Assembly (NCBI GenBank): GCA_023957335.1
Contig: JAMLHC010000006.1
Coordinates: 159,632-223,631 of the forward strand
Source of the DNA: Bacteroidota bacterium
GTDB lineage: Bacteria; Bacteroidota; Bacteroidia; NS11-12g; UBA955
DNA length: 64,000 bases
Direction: 5' to 3'
Below, one piece after another: positions 1 through 8,239 of this stretch. The notes beneath the pieces are model-generated. The model was not told where the DNA came from, ran no database searches, and saw only the letters and a program-made list of their open reading frames with translations. The position numbers were made by a program, and so were the translations under genes. Numbering within the stretch: the stretch's first letter is position 1; each line of letters opens with the position of its first letter.

Positions 1-1271
1 TTAGTAATTGAGCCCGAAGCTGAATCCCCTTCTGTAATAAATAAAGTGGTTTCAAATCTTTCATCTTTGTTTTCATCCGTAAAATGAATTCTACAATCTC
101 TAAGTTTTTTGTTGTGAACATTGGCTTTTTTGGCTCTTTGATTGGCAAGTTTCCTAATTCCTGCCATATCCTTTCGCTCCCTTTCAGATTGCTGAATACG
201 CGAAAGCAAAGCATCTGCAATTGATGGATTTTTGTGCAGGAAGTCGTCTAACTCCTTTTTGATAAAATCATTGACAAATACCCTGAGAGAATTCCCTCCG
301 GGATACATTTCAGTTGAACCTAATTTGGTTTTAGTCTGACTTTCAAAAACCGGCTCTTGAACTCTAACTGCAATAGCTCCAACGATTGCAGAGCGTACAT
401 CAGAAGGGTCAAAATCTTTTTTGTAAAAATCACGCAAGGTTCTCACCAATGCTTCCTTGAAAGCAGATAGATGTGTACCACCTTGTGTAGTATTTTGACC
501 ATTTACAAAAGAATAATACTCTTCACCATATTGATTTCCATGAGAAAAAGCGACTTCAATATCCTTTCCTTTAAAATGTAAAATCGGATAGCGAAGTGTT
601 TCAATATCAGCTTTGCGTTCCAGCAAATCCAACAATCCTCTTTTGGAATGAAAGATTTGACCATTAAAATTCAATGTTAAACCTGCATTCAGAAAGCTAT
701 AGTTCCAGAACTGATCCTCCATAAAGTGCGGGATATAGCGAAAATTTCTGAAAATGGTATTATCCGGTTCAAAAACAATCAATGTACCATTGGTTTGTCC
801 GGTAGCTGCCAAGGGTGCGTCATTGACCAAAACACCTTTTTCAAACTCGGCTGTTTTGACTTTGCCATCTCTAAATGATTGCACCATAAAATAATTAGAC
901 AGTGCATTGACTGCTTTGGTTCCCACACCGTTCAAACCCACAGATTTCTGAAAAGCACCTGAATCATATTTGCCACCTGTATTGATTTTAGAAACACAAT
1001 CAATCACTTTGCCAAGTGGGATACCTCTCCCATAGTCTCTCACCGAAACTCTATTCCCGGCAATACTCACTTCAATCTTATTGCCAAACCCCATCATGTG
1101 TTCGTCAATAGAGTTGTCCACCACTTCTTTAATCAAAACATAAATACCATCGTCCGCAGCAGCGCCATCACCCAGCTTCCCGATATACATACCTGGGCGC
1201 AGTCGTATATGCTCCTTCCAATCAAGGGATTTAATATTATCTTCTGTATATGAAATAGGGTTTTCCGCCAT
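1..1271 (-). CDS. parE: DNA topoisomerase IV subunit B (ParE/GyrB family), C-terminus cut off by window edge
   Basis: This is the ATPase subunit of type IIA topoisomerase IV, which decatenates daughter chromosomes with ParC. Translating the complement from the ATG at 1269-1271 gives [20 protein letters not shown] followed by [16 protein letters not shown], the GHKL N-terminal signature, then [16 protein letters not shown] with the catalytic Glu/Asn region. Near the window edge the frame reads [12 protein letters not shown], the acidic TOPRIM motif that begins the metal-binding domain. About 423 codons are visible; the family is usually 600-650 residues, so roughly the last third lies outside. 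The opening [16 protein letters not shown] separates it from the true gyrB at 43168-45117, so I call it ParE. Stop codon not visible. Confidence 0.88.
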   Translation of the reverse strand, partial: MAENPISYTEDNIKSLDWKEHIRLRPGMYIGKLGDGAAADDGIYVLIKEVVDNSIDEHMMGFGNKIEVSIAGNRVSVRDYGRGIPLGKVIDCVSKINTGGKYDSGAFQKSVGLNGVGTKAVNALSNYFMVQSFRDGKVKTAEFEKGVLVNDAPLAATGQTNGTLIVFEPDNTIFRNFRYIPHFMEDQFWNYSFLNAGLTLNFNGQIFHSKRGLLDLLERKADIETLRYPILHFKGKDIEVAFSHGNQYGEEYYSFVNGQNTTQGGTHLSAFKEALVRTLRDFYKKDFDPSDVRSAIVGAIAVRVQEPVFESQTKTKLGSTEMYPGGNSLRVFVNDFIKKELDDFLHKNPSIADALLSRIQQSERERKDMAGIRKLANQRAKKANVHNKKLRDCRIHFTDENKDERFETTLFITEGDSASGSIT

Positions 1272-1419
1272 AGCTTGAATCAAACAGCGAAATTAATCCT
1301 ACAGCCTCTGTGGTTATCCGAAAGTTTTAAACATGATTTGACAAATAATTCCAGTCGCAATTAGACAGGACAAGGGGATGTAAAAAAATCTCATGATTGA
1401 CAATAACGGTAAGTAACGA

Positions 1420-2058
1420 TTAATAATAACTCGTTACTAATGCATCTGCTAAATGGTCGGTATTATTTTTCATCACAATCTCAAATCTCCTGTCGTCAAC
1501 TTGTTCCAACACGTAAAGCCCTAAATTGGTATGGGGAAACAAATGCATATTTTGTTGAGATTGGCATGTGAGTAGGCACATGAAGCTGCGCAATGCTCTG
1601 CCATGTGAAGAAATAAGTATTTTCTTAGCATCTGTTTTCAGGATGTCGTCTAAACTTTGTGTTTGTCGATGCATCAATTGTCTTGGCGTTTCACCGTTTT
1701 CGATGGCTTTATCAAGGTTTCCCATACGCCACTCTTTCATGATTTCATCAAAGATTTTTCGTTGCTGTGGTGAATTTTCTTTACCTTCCAAAACACCCCA
1801 GTTGATTTCATTCAGTCCAAGATGAATTCTATGTTCAAACCCATTTTGAATAAATGAATCAACACTTTGGATAGCTCGCTTCAATCCTGATGTATAAACA
1901 ATGTCAAACCCTTCGTCTTTATAGAAATCGTAAAAACTCTCAGCTTGCAAACGACCAACAGTGTTTAAGTCGGAGTCTATACCACTTCCTTGTACAATAT
2001 TTCTTTTGTTGAAATCTGTTTGACCGTGTCTGATTATATAAAGAGTTTTTGCATTCAT
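1420..2058 (-). CDS. Histidine phosphatase family (phosphoglycerate-mutase-like) protein
   Basis: Branch-1 histidine phosphatase fold. The N-terminus reads LYIIRHGQTDFNKRN, the RHG motif carrying the phospho-accepting His, and ISSHGRALRSFM supplies the second catalytic His. At about 212 residues it has the usual size of small-molecule phosphatases and cobalamin-type CobC relatives; the substrate cannot be deduced. I chose the ATG at 2058 (MNAKTLYIIRHG) because it places the RHG motif about 10 residues in, as in the family. An in-frame GTG at 2079 would add seven residues. It lies alone between parE and the exonuclease gene, with 80 bases to the latter and no cobalamin genes nearby. Confidence 0.85.
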   Translation of the reverse strand: MNAKTLYIIRHGQTDFNKRNIVQGSGIDSDLNTVGRLQAESFYDFYKDEGFDIVYTSGLKRAIQSVDSFIQNGFEHRIHLGLNEINWGVLEGKENSPQQRKIFDEIMKEWRMGNLDKAIENGETPRQLMHRQTQSLDDILKTDAKKILISSHGRALRSFMCLLTCQSQQNMHLFPHTNLGLYVLEQVDDRRFEIVMKNNTDHLADALVTSYY

Positions 2059-2137
2059 ATATAAATGAAATTCAAGCACTCAATAATACACAATTGAATA
2101 AGCATACCCCCAAAAACTATTTCACAAGACACCTACA

Positions 2138-2860
2138 CTACATGATGACATAGTCATCTTCAATTGGTTTTAATCCTTTCAATTTCATTAGAACACGTGC
2201 AGTAGTGACTACATCCTTTTTACAATAAGTAACAATCCTATGTAAGTCATTTTCCTGCCAATATACTGCACCCACCATTGAGCCGTCAATATCGTCCTTG
2301 GGTGAAGGAATATCCAAAACGGCTGCAAGCACATTCAAAGAGGTATAGGCTTTATAATCTCCAAATTTCCACAATTCCAATGTATCAATATGCTGTATTT
2401 CCCAAGGTTTAAGACCGCTCATATCCATCATTGCCGGTAATTTAATTCCATTGATAATCATTCTACGACAAAGATAAGGGATGTCAAATTCGCGTCCATT
2501 GTGTGTACAAAAACGTGACAGACCTGATGTGAAATGTTTATTCAGCATATCTGCAAAATCGTTCAACAATACGGATTCATCATGTCCTGAGAAGTCCTTT
2601 AATTTGAAGAACCACTCTCCTTCTTTTTTGATAAAAATACCACAGCAAATAGAGATGACTTTGCCAAATTCACTATAAATAGCAGCCCTTGGATAGAGCG
2701 ATTCAGGAGTGTCTTCTTCTGCCGCCTTAATGTTGTTTGCCTTCTTGCTCCACAGTTGTTGCCATTTTTCGGGTAAATCTGAAAAATTTTTGCAACCCGA
2801 TACTGTTTCAATATCCATTACCAGAACAGATTTGAGGTCTATGTTTTCAAGTATTCTCAT
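2138..2860 (-). CDS. PolB-like 3'-5' exonuclease (DnaQ/RNase H-like fold)
   Basis: Predicted DEDDy-type 3'-5' exonuclease related to the proofreading domain of family B DNA polymerases. The motifs are in order: VLVMDIET (Exo I, Asp and Glu), FCTHNGREFDIPYLCRRM (Exo II, Asn/Asp), and HRIVTYCKKDVVTTARVL (Exo III, Tyr and Asp). There is no polymerase domain; 240 residues is the full length of this stand-alone family. It probably acts in DNA or RNA end processing in the cytoplasm, but no pathway follows from the neighbours. It is on the same strand as the TPR lipoprotein gene upstream (26-base gap), so the two may be co-transcribed. Confidence 0.82.
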   Translation of the reverse strand: MRILENIDLKSVLVMDIETVSGCKNFSDLPEKWQQLWSKKANNIKAAEEDTPESLYPRAAIYSEFGKVISICCGIFIKKEGEWFFKLKDFSGHDESVLLNDFADMLNKHFTSGLSRFCTHNGREFDIPYLCRRMIINGIKLPAMMDMSGLKPWEIQHIDTLELWKFGDYKAYTSLNVLAAVLDIPSPKDDIDGSMVGAVYWQENDLHRIVTYCKKDVVTTARVLMKLKGLKPIEDDYVIM

Positions 2861-2886
2861 AGTTTAAATTATTGTTAAAATTTATA

Positions 2887-3915
2887 TCAGCCTTTGCGCA
2901 ACTCTTCTAACTCAGCTTTGATTTCTTGATTATCGGGCTGTAGCCGACTGGCTTTTTCCAGGTCATTATAAGCATTGTCAAACATCTTCATCTGTTTATA
3001 GATTGCACCTCTGAAATATAACCCTTGAACAAAATCCGGGTCAATATTCAATAGCTTATCAAGGTATTCTAATGCTTTGTTCATGTTTTTATCGACTTCT
3101 GCATTTATGTAAGCTAACCTAAAATAAGCAAATCTGTGCTGTGGGTTCAATTCAATTGTGCGTTTATAAAACTCTTTTGCAATAGTATATTCACCTCTGT
3201 CTTCAAGAATCAACCCTTTGGCATAATGAGCTTCATCGCTGAATTCATCCACTCTTATAGCATTATCTACGTAAGACAAAGCAAGTTGCGGGTCTTTATC
3301 TATATATAAAAATGCAAGTTGCATATAGGCATTGTAATAACCATTGTCTATATTGGCAGTTTCCTGAAAACGCTTGATTGCATTTGCAGTATCACCTGTT
3401 TCCTTATTAACCATCCCTAAGTAAAACATCGCATCTGCATTAGAAGAGTTGATATTTAAAACACTCGTCAGTTGTTCAACAACTTCTTTGTATTGTTGCT
3501 TAGCCAATAATAATATGGCGTACTTTAAGTGCGTTTCTTCTTTGCTCGGGTCAAGTTCAATAGATTTCAAATAAGCTTTCTCAGCCTCTTTAGCATTTGC
3601 TGTATCGCCTGACATATAATATTCCCCGAGCTTCATATAATAAAAGGCTACCTTAGGACTCAGTTCAATGGCGACATTAATATCCGCAATTGCATCTTTA
3701 AATTTATTCTCTACAAAGAAAATATTGGCTCTTTTGTAATAAAGTTCAGCATTTTTAGAGTCCTTATTAATCCTTCTGCTTACTGAACGGACATCTACGG
3801 AATAATGAGTGTCTTCAGGGTCTATATATCTTTTGACTTCATGCTTACAAGCTACAAGCAATATAACCATACTAAAAAAAGTAATTAAACACTTTTTTAA
3901 GGTTCGTGTTTCCAT
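2887..3915 (-). CDS. TPR-repeat lipoprotein
   Basis: The start at 3915 gives METRTLKKCLITFFSMVILLVACK, a lipoprotein signal peptide with lipobox LVAC, so the mature protein is anchored by a lipidated Cys in the periplasm or outer membrane. An upstream in-frame ATG at 3942 would add nine residues and spoil the signal peptide. The rest (residues 40-340) is tetratricopeptide repeat sequence: about seven to eight 34-residue units such as AELYYKRANIFFVENKFKDA and AHYAKGLILEDRGEYTIAKE. TPR proteins are scaffolds for protein-protein contacts; no enzymatic motif is present. The gene is divergent from hmgA, with only 47 bases between the two starts, so their promoters must overlap. Confidence 0.8.
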   Translation of the reverse strand: METRTLKKCLITFFSMVILLVACKHEVKRYIDPEDTHYSVDVRSVSRRINKDSKNAELYYKRANIFFVENKFKDAIADINVAIELSPKVAFYYMKLGEYYMSGDTANAKEAEKAYLKSIELDPSKEETHLKYAILLLAKQQYKEVVEQLTSVLNINSSNADAMFYLGMVNKETGDTANAIKRFQETANIDNGYYNAYMQLAFLYIDKDPQLALSYVDNAIRVDEFSDEAHYAKGLILEDRGEYTIAKEFYKRTIELNPQHRFAYFRLAYINAEVDKNMNKALEYLDKLLNIDPDFVQGLYFRGAIYKQMKMFDNAYNDLEKASRLQPDNQEIKAELEELRKG

Positions 3916-3962
3916 GCTTGCAAAAATGCTTAATTTTGACACAATTTAAAAGACTTACTAAT

Positions 3963-5120
3963 ATGCCATTTTACCAACGAATAGGTCAAGTGCCACCTAA
4001 GAGGCACACACAGTTTCGCAAACCGGATGGAAGTCTATATGCGGAGGAGCTTATCAGCACAGAAGGATTTTCAAGTATTTACTCAATTGTTTATCATAAT
4101 TACCCTCCTACAATGATTAAGCAAATAGGCAAATCCGTTGACATTAGCCCTAAATATGTTACTACAGATAATATTACCCCGCGCTGTTTGCAGGGCTTTA
4201 ATGTTCAACCCAAGGAAGATTATTTGGAAAGCAGGGTTGTCTTATTCGGCAATAATGATGTAAACGTTGCTGTTGCTGCACCCAAAAAGAGTATGACAGA
4301 TTATTTCTTCAAAAATTCTGAAGGAGACGAAATTATTTTTGTGCATCACGGTTCTGGAACCATGAAGAGTATTTATGGAGAACTTCAGTTCAAATATGGT
4401 GATTATATTGTGGTTCCCAGAGGCACCATTTATCAAATGCATTTCAATGATGAAGATAACCGACTTTTAATTACACAATCCTTTAGTCCGGTTACATTCC
4501 CAAGACGTTACACTAACAATCAAGGTCAATTACTTGAGCATTCTCCTTTTTGTGAACGCGACATCAAAACACCACAAAATTTAAAAACTTATGACGAGCA
4601 TGGCGATTTCCTTGTGAAAGTAAGAAAAACAGGTTATCAATATGATTTTGTGTATGCAACACATCCATTTGACGCAATCGGTTGGGACGGTTTGGTTTAC
4701 CCTTATATTTTTTCAATCCATGACTACGAGCCGATTACAGGCAGGGTTCACATGCCCCCTCCCATACACCAGCAATTTGAAGGACATAATTTTGTCATTT
4801 GTTCATTTGTCCCAAGGATGTATGACTACCATCCTCTTGCAATCCCTGCTCCCTATCACCACAGCAATGTGGATAGTGACGAAGTGCTTTATTATGTAGA
4901 TGGCGAATTCATGAGCCGCAAGCATGTTGACAAAGGGATGTTTACAATTCACCCCAAAGGGATTCCGCATGGTCCACATCCGGGTACACTCGAGAAAAGT
5001 ATTGGTCAAAAAGAAACACGCGAACTCGCTGTGATGATAGACACATTCAACGCCAGCTACCTAACTCAGGCGGCTCTTGACGTGGAAGATAATCAGTACT
5101 ACCGCTCTTGGCTTGAATAA
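3963..5120 (+). CDS. hmgA: Homogentisate 1,2-dioxygenase
   Basis: Ring-opening Fe(II) dioxygenase of phenylalanine/tyrosine catabolism, converting homogentisate to maleylacetoacetate in the cytoplasm. The cupin core reads HHGSGTMKSIYGELQFKYGD and VVPRGTIYQMHF. The C-terminal iron site reads PYHHSNVDSDE (His and Glu ligand region) and GIPHGPHPGT (third His). The ATG at 3963 (MPFYQRIGQVPP) gives 385 residues, the usual size of the short bacterial form; the longer open frame from 3906 runs into the divergent gene's promoter. Other homogentisate-pathway genes (maiA, fahA, hppD) are not in the window. The MFS gene follows after three bases, suggesting translational coupling. Confidence 0.93.
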   Translation: MPFYQRIGQVPPKRHTQFRKPDGSLYAEELISTEGFSSIYSIVYHNYPPTMIKQIGKSVDISPKYVTTDNITPRCLQGFNVQPKEDYLESRVVLFGNNDVNVAVAAPKKSMTDYFFKNSEGDEIIFVHHGSGTMKSIYGELQFKYGDYIVVPRGTIYQMHFNDEDNRLLITQSFSPVTFPRRYTNNQGQLLEHSPFCERDIKTPQNLKTYDEHGDFLVKVRKTGYQYDFVYATHPFDAIGWDGLVYPYIFSIHDYEPITGRVHMPPPIHQQFEGHNFVICSFVPRMYDYHPLAIPAPYHHSNVDSDEVLYYVDGEFMSRKHVDKGMFTIHPKGIPHGPHPGTLEKSIGQKETRELAVMIDTFNASYLTQAALDVEDNQYYRSWLE

Positions 5121-5123
5121 TCT

Positions 5124-6425
5124 TTGACAACAGAAAAGAATATTAAATCACAAACCAGAGCTTGGAGTCTTTATGACTGGGCAAACTCTGCATTTTCACT
5201 CACCATTACGAGTGCAATTTTTCCTATTTATTTTGAAATCGTAACAGCCAGTAAAGCTGAAATGCTAAGAGTTTGGGGCATACAAATACAAAATACTGCT
5301 CTCTATTCTTTCATTCTGGCTTTTTCATTTTTAATAGTTGCACTCATCAACCCTCTGCTGTCCGGCTTATCAGATGTAGCGGGATTGAAAAAACGCTTTC
5401 TCACACTCTTCACCTTATTGGGAAGTTTATCATGTGCATTTCTCTATTTTTTTTCTGAAGAATATCTTTGGATTGGAATATCCGGGTTTGCATTATCTAC
5501 GATAGGTTATGCAGGCAGCCTGGTTTTTTACAACGCCTATCTACCCGAAATATCCACCCCCGACAGATTTGACAAACTCAGTGCGCAGGGCTTTGCTATG
5601 GGTTATGCAGGCAGTATGATTTTGCTCATCATTAATCTGATTTGTATATCCTTTTTTGACACATTTGGATTTGCGGATTCAAAACAAGCTACACGATTTG
5701 CATTTTTGAGCGTGGGGATCTGGTGGGCATGTTTTGGTTTGTATTCAATATCCAAAATGCCCCATTCACCAACTGTGAACACACCACAAGGACTATTAAA
5801 AAAAGGATATCTTGAAGCCCTTCAAGTGCAGCAATCTATTAGAAAGGTGCCGGTTCAATCTAAGTTTTTGCTCGCATTCTTTTTCTACAGTATGGGCGTC
5901 CAAACGGTGATGTACATCGCCACTTTATTTGGCACTAAGGAACTGCACCTTGAAAGCAGCAAACTCATCATTGTGATTTTGCTCATTCAGTTAGTAGGTA
6001 TAGCCGGTGCATATTTTTTTGCCTTTATATCCAAGATTAAAGGTACTTTCTTTTCAATCAGCATTATGCTTTTTGTTTGGATTGCAGTTTGTGTAAGCGC
6101 CTATTTTATTAAGACAGCAACCCATTTTTATATTTTAGCCGTAGCCGTAGGTGCTGTAATGGGTGGCACACAGAGTCAATCGCGTTCGGCATTTGCAAGC
6201 ATCATTCCGGGCAAGAAAGACAATGCATCCTATTTTAGTTTTTATGAATTAACCGAGAAGGTAGCAATTTTCATTGGTACACTTAGCTATGGTATTCTCA
6301 TTCAAATAACGGGAGGCATGCGCAATAGTGTTATTTTATTAGCTTCTTTTTTCATTGCAGGTTTATTTTTTATGTGGAAACTACAGATAGCCAACAAAAA
6401 AAATCAATGGAAACCCATGCCCTAA
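5124..6425 (+). CDS. MFS transporter, UMF1/Atg22-like family
   Basis: Polytopic inner-membrane carrier of 433 residues with about 12 hydrophobic segments. The N-terminus, RAWSLYDWANSAFSLTITSA, is the YDWANSAF signature of the UMF1 (unknown major facilitator) family related to yeast Atg22, which exports amino acids. Direct bacterial substrate data are lacking, so the cargo is unknown; tyrosine or its breakdown products is a guess from the position three bases after hmgA. The start appears to be TTG at 5124, as no ATG occurs before the first conserved segment. The stop at 6423-6425 is followed by the rpsP promoter region. Confidence 0.82.
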   Translation: MTTEKNIKSQTRAWSLYDWANSAFSLTITSAIFPIYFEIVTASKAEMLRVWGIQIQNTALYSFILAFSFLIVALINPLLSGLSDVAGLKKRFLTLFTLLGSLSCAFLYFFSEEYLWIGISGFALSTIGYAGSLVFYNAYLPEISTPDRFDKLSAQGFAMGYAGSMILLIINLICISFFDTFGFADSKQATRFAFLSVGIWWACFGLYSISKMPHSPTVNTPQGLLKKGYLEALQVQQSIRKVPVQSKFLLAFFFYSMGVQTVMYIATLFGTKELHLESSKLIIVILLIQLVGIAGAYFFAFISKIKGTFFSISIMLFVWIAVCVSAYFIKTATHFYILAVAVGAVMGGTQSQSRSAFASIIPGKKDNASYFSFYELTEKVAIFIGTLSYGILIQITGGMRNSVILLASFFIAGLFFMWKLQIANKKNQWKPMP

Positions 6426-6467
6426 AAAAAGACTTCAAACAATATATATTTTATTTAGAAAATACAT

Positions 6468-6475
6468 TACTTTTG
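6468..6475 (+). promoter_or_regulatory. Bacteroidota-type -7 element for rpsP-rimM
   Basis: TACTTTTG matches the Bacteroidota -7 consensus TAnnTTTG and lies 50 bases before the rpsP ATG. No clean -33 TTG is seen at the expected spacing, so strength is uncertain. Confidence 0.5.
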
Positions 6476-6480
6476 CACCC

Positions 6481-6503
6481 CCGCAAATCAGGAGAACTTG
6501 CGG
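6481..6503 (+). promoter_or_regulatory. Leader stem-loop of rpsP mRNA
   Basis: CCGCAA and TTGCGG form a perfect 6-bp stem around an 11-nt loop containing AGGAGAAC, starting almost at the predicted transcription start. Possible autoregulatory or stability element; function is inference. Confidence 0.35.
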
Positions 6504-6524
6504 TTAAATTAAATAACAAACAAA

Positions 6525-7115
6525 ATGGCAGTAAAATTAAGATTACAAAGACATGGTAGAAAGAAAAGTGCTTTCTATCACATTGTGGCGGTTGATTCAC
6601 GTGCTCCAAGAGACAGTAAGACCATTGAAAAATTAGGAACTTATAATCCTAATACAAACCCTGCAACTATTGAGTTGAACCTTGATAGTGCAGTAAAATG
6701 GCTTGAAAGAGGTGCACAACCTACCGACACTACACGCGCAATCCTTTCTTACAAAGGAGCAATTTACAAAGCACACCTTAACCGTGGTGTAAAGAAAGGT
6801 GCTTTAACTCAAGAACAAGCCGATGCAAAATTTGATGCATGGTGGGAACAAAAAGTCAGCAAAGTAGAAGGCAAAAAGACTCGAGTTGTGAAGTCTAAGG
6901 CTGATATCATGGCTGAAAGATTGAAAGCTGAAACAGCGAAGAAAGAAGCAAGAAGCGCTAAAATTCTTGCTAAAAACACACCTGTAGAGGAAGTAGCGAC
7001 AGAAGAGCCTACTGAAGATGTAGTAACTGATGAAACAAGCGAAGAAGTGGTTGCAGAAGTTACTCCGGCAAATGATACTACTGCTGAAACAAGCGAAGAA
7101 CCTACTGCTGAATAA
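6525..7115 (+). CDS. rpsP: 30S ribosomal protein S16 with long acidic C-terminal extension
   Basis: Small-subunit ribosomal protein that stabilises the 16S rRNA 5' domain. The N-terminus [20 protein letters not shown] followed by [20 protein letters not shown] is diagnostic. Residues 1-85 form the S16 fold. The rest, up to 196, is a Lys/Ala-rich helix and then a very acidic Glu/Thr/Val tail (for example [20 protein letters not shown]) seen in many Bacteroidota but absent from the roughly 80-residue proteobacterial protein. The gene sits 12 bases before rimM, the conserved rpsP-rimM order, without trmD and rplS following. Confidence 0.97.
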   Translation: MAVKLRLQRHGRKKSAFYHIVAVDSRAPRDSKTIEKLGTYNPNTNPATIELNLDSAVKWLERGAQPTDTTRAILSYKGAIYKAHLNRGVKKGALTQEQADAKFDAWWEQKVSKVEGKKTRVVKSKADIMAERLKAETAKKEARSAKILAKNTPVEEVATEEPTEDVVTDETSEEVVAEVTPANDTTAETSEEPTAE

Positions 7116-7127
7116 TCAAAATAACGG

Positions 7128-7658
7128 ATGTCAAACCGTTTAACAGCAAATATTCATTCAAAACCCACCCAAAAGGTGGGTTTTATTGTGAAAGCACATG
7201 GATTCAAAGGTGCTGTCAAAATTGCCGTTGATTCTGACGACATTTTCAATGCTATTACTCAATCGGGATTTATGCTTTTGAAAAGAGAAGGAAGATGGGT
7301 GCCCTATAAAATTGAGTCTTATAATGCTGACAATGAATATATCAAACTGGAAGACATCAACAGTGAAAAAGAAGCACAATCCATTGCCGGGCTTGATATT
7401 CAAATACATACATCTGACTTGCCTGACAATCAGGAGATAGATTATCACAACTTTATCGGGCTTGAACTCTTTAACCAGAACAATGAAAGAATTGGAATTA
7501 TTAAAGAATTGATTCAAATGCCCATGCATGATTTATTGGATATTGAAATGGAGAATAAGTCTATACTCGTCCCTATTCATCATAGTCTTATTATAGATGT
7601 TGATCATTCTCTTAACAGACTTGTACTGGAAATGCACGAAGGGTTGACTGATTTATAA
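7128..7658 (+). CDS. rimM: Ribosome maturation factor RimM
   Basis: 16S rRNA processing factor that binds S19 during 30S head assembly. The N-terminal RimM beta-barrel begins KVGFIVKAHGFKGAVKIAVD, and the C-terminal PRC-barrel carries IGIIKELIQMPMHDLLDIE and ILVPIHHSLIIDVD. At 176 residues it has the normal length. The ATG at 7128 gives 16 residues before the conserved VGFI; a GTG at 7176 also exists. A strong terminator-like hairpin lies inside the first 20 codons (7160-7184), which is unusual and may set the rpsP:rimM ratio. Confidence 0.93.
   Translation: MSNRLTANIHSKPTQKVGFIVKAHGFKGAVKIAVDSDDIFNAITQSGFMLLKREGRWVPYKIESYNADNEYIKLEDINSEKEAQSIAGLDIQIHTSDLPDNQEIDYHNFIGLELFNQNNERIGIIKELIQMPMHDLLDIEMENKSILVPIHHSLIIDVDHSLNRLVLEMHEGLTDL
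7160..7184 (+). terminator. Terminator-like hairpin at the rpsP-rimM junction, inside rimM
   Basis: AAAACCCACC (7160-7169) pairs perfectly with GGTGGGTTTT (7175-7184) around the loop CAAAA. That is a 10-bp GC-core stem ending in four T. It looks like an intrinsic terminator for rpsP but lies at codons 11-19 of rimM. Confidence 0.5.
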
Positions 7659-7918
7659 TCCTCATTTACCATTTATAATTCTCAAATCCCTTAGTGAATG
7701 TAATTTGTTTACTAGATAAAAGGAATTTGCACAATTCTTATTTATTCCGACTACCCAACATCAACAAGACTTTCATTGCTTGCTAAAAGTGCAATGTAGA
7801 ATATATACAATTAAGTATTTTGCACCAAAAGTCTGCCTGGATTAAAACTTGTGCAAACATTGATTTTATGTTTATAAAATTGAAAAAGATGAGTGAATAG
7901 CCTATGTACTTTTACCCC
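7659..7918. other. Intergenic region rimM to DUF4286 gene
   Basis: 260 AT-rich bases with no convincing open frame. GTATTTTGC near 7816 is a near match to a Bacteroidota -7 element, but the spacing to a TTG is poor. No repeat or RNA gene was recognised. Confidence 0.4.
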
Positions 7919-8233
7919 ATGTATTATTACAATGTAACCTGCCATGCAGAACATGCCATTGAAACAAAATGGCTTGAATGGATGAAGCACACTCATATTC
8001 CTGAAGTAATGCAAACCGGTTGTTTTACAGAATGCAGAATGCTCAAACTGATTTCTCCGGAACACATTGAACACGGTCCAACTTATGCAATTCAATATCT
8101 ATATAACTCTCCTACTGATTTTGACAAGTATATTGCAAAACACGCGGATGTATTAAGGGACAAGACTTTCAAAGAATTTGGAAATGCCATCCACGCTTTT
8201 AGAACCCAACTTGAAATTATTGCACAATTCTAA
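7919..8233 (+). CDS. DUF4286 family protein
   Basis: Small cytoplasmic protein of 104 residues beginning MYYYNVTCHAEHAIETKWLE and continuing WMKHTHIPEVMQTGCFTECR. This pattern (YNVT, then WLxWMKxxHIPEVMxTGxF) is that of the Bacteroidota DUF4286 family, a ferredoxin-like-fold protein of unknown function. The in-frame ATG at 7904 would add MYFYP; I prefer 7919 because family members start at the YNVT strand. The gene ends six bases before the Mur ligase gene, suggesting co-transcription and perhaps a link to cell wall metabolism, though that link is only positional. Confidence 0.75.
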   Translation: MYYYNVTCHAEHAIETKWLEWMKHTHIPEVMQTGCFTECRMLKLISPEHIEHGPTYAIQYLYNSPTDFDKYIAKHADVLRDKTFKEFGNAIHAFRTQLEIIAQF

Positions 8234-8239
8234 TCTTAT

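Noticed and set aside
7811..8095. A minus-strand open frame of 94 codons
   Set aside because: It is antisense to the DUF4286 gene, which has family-level support.
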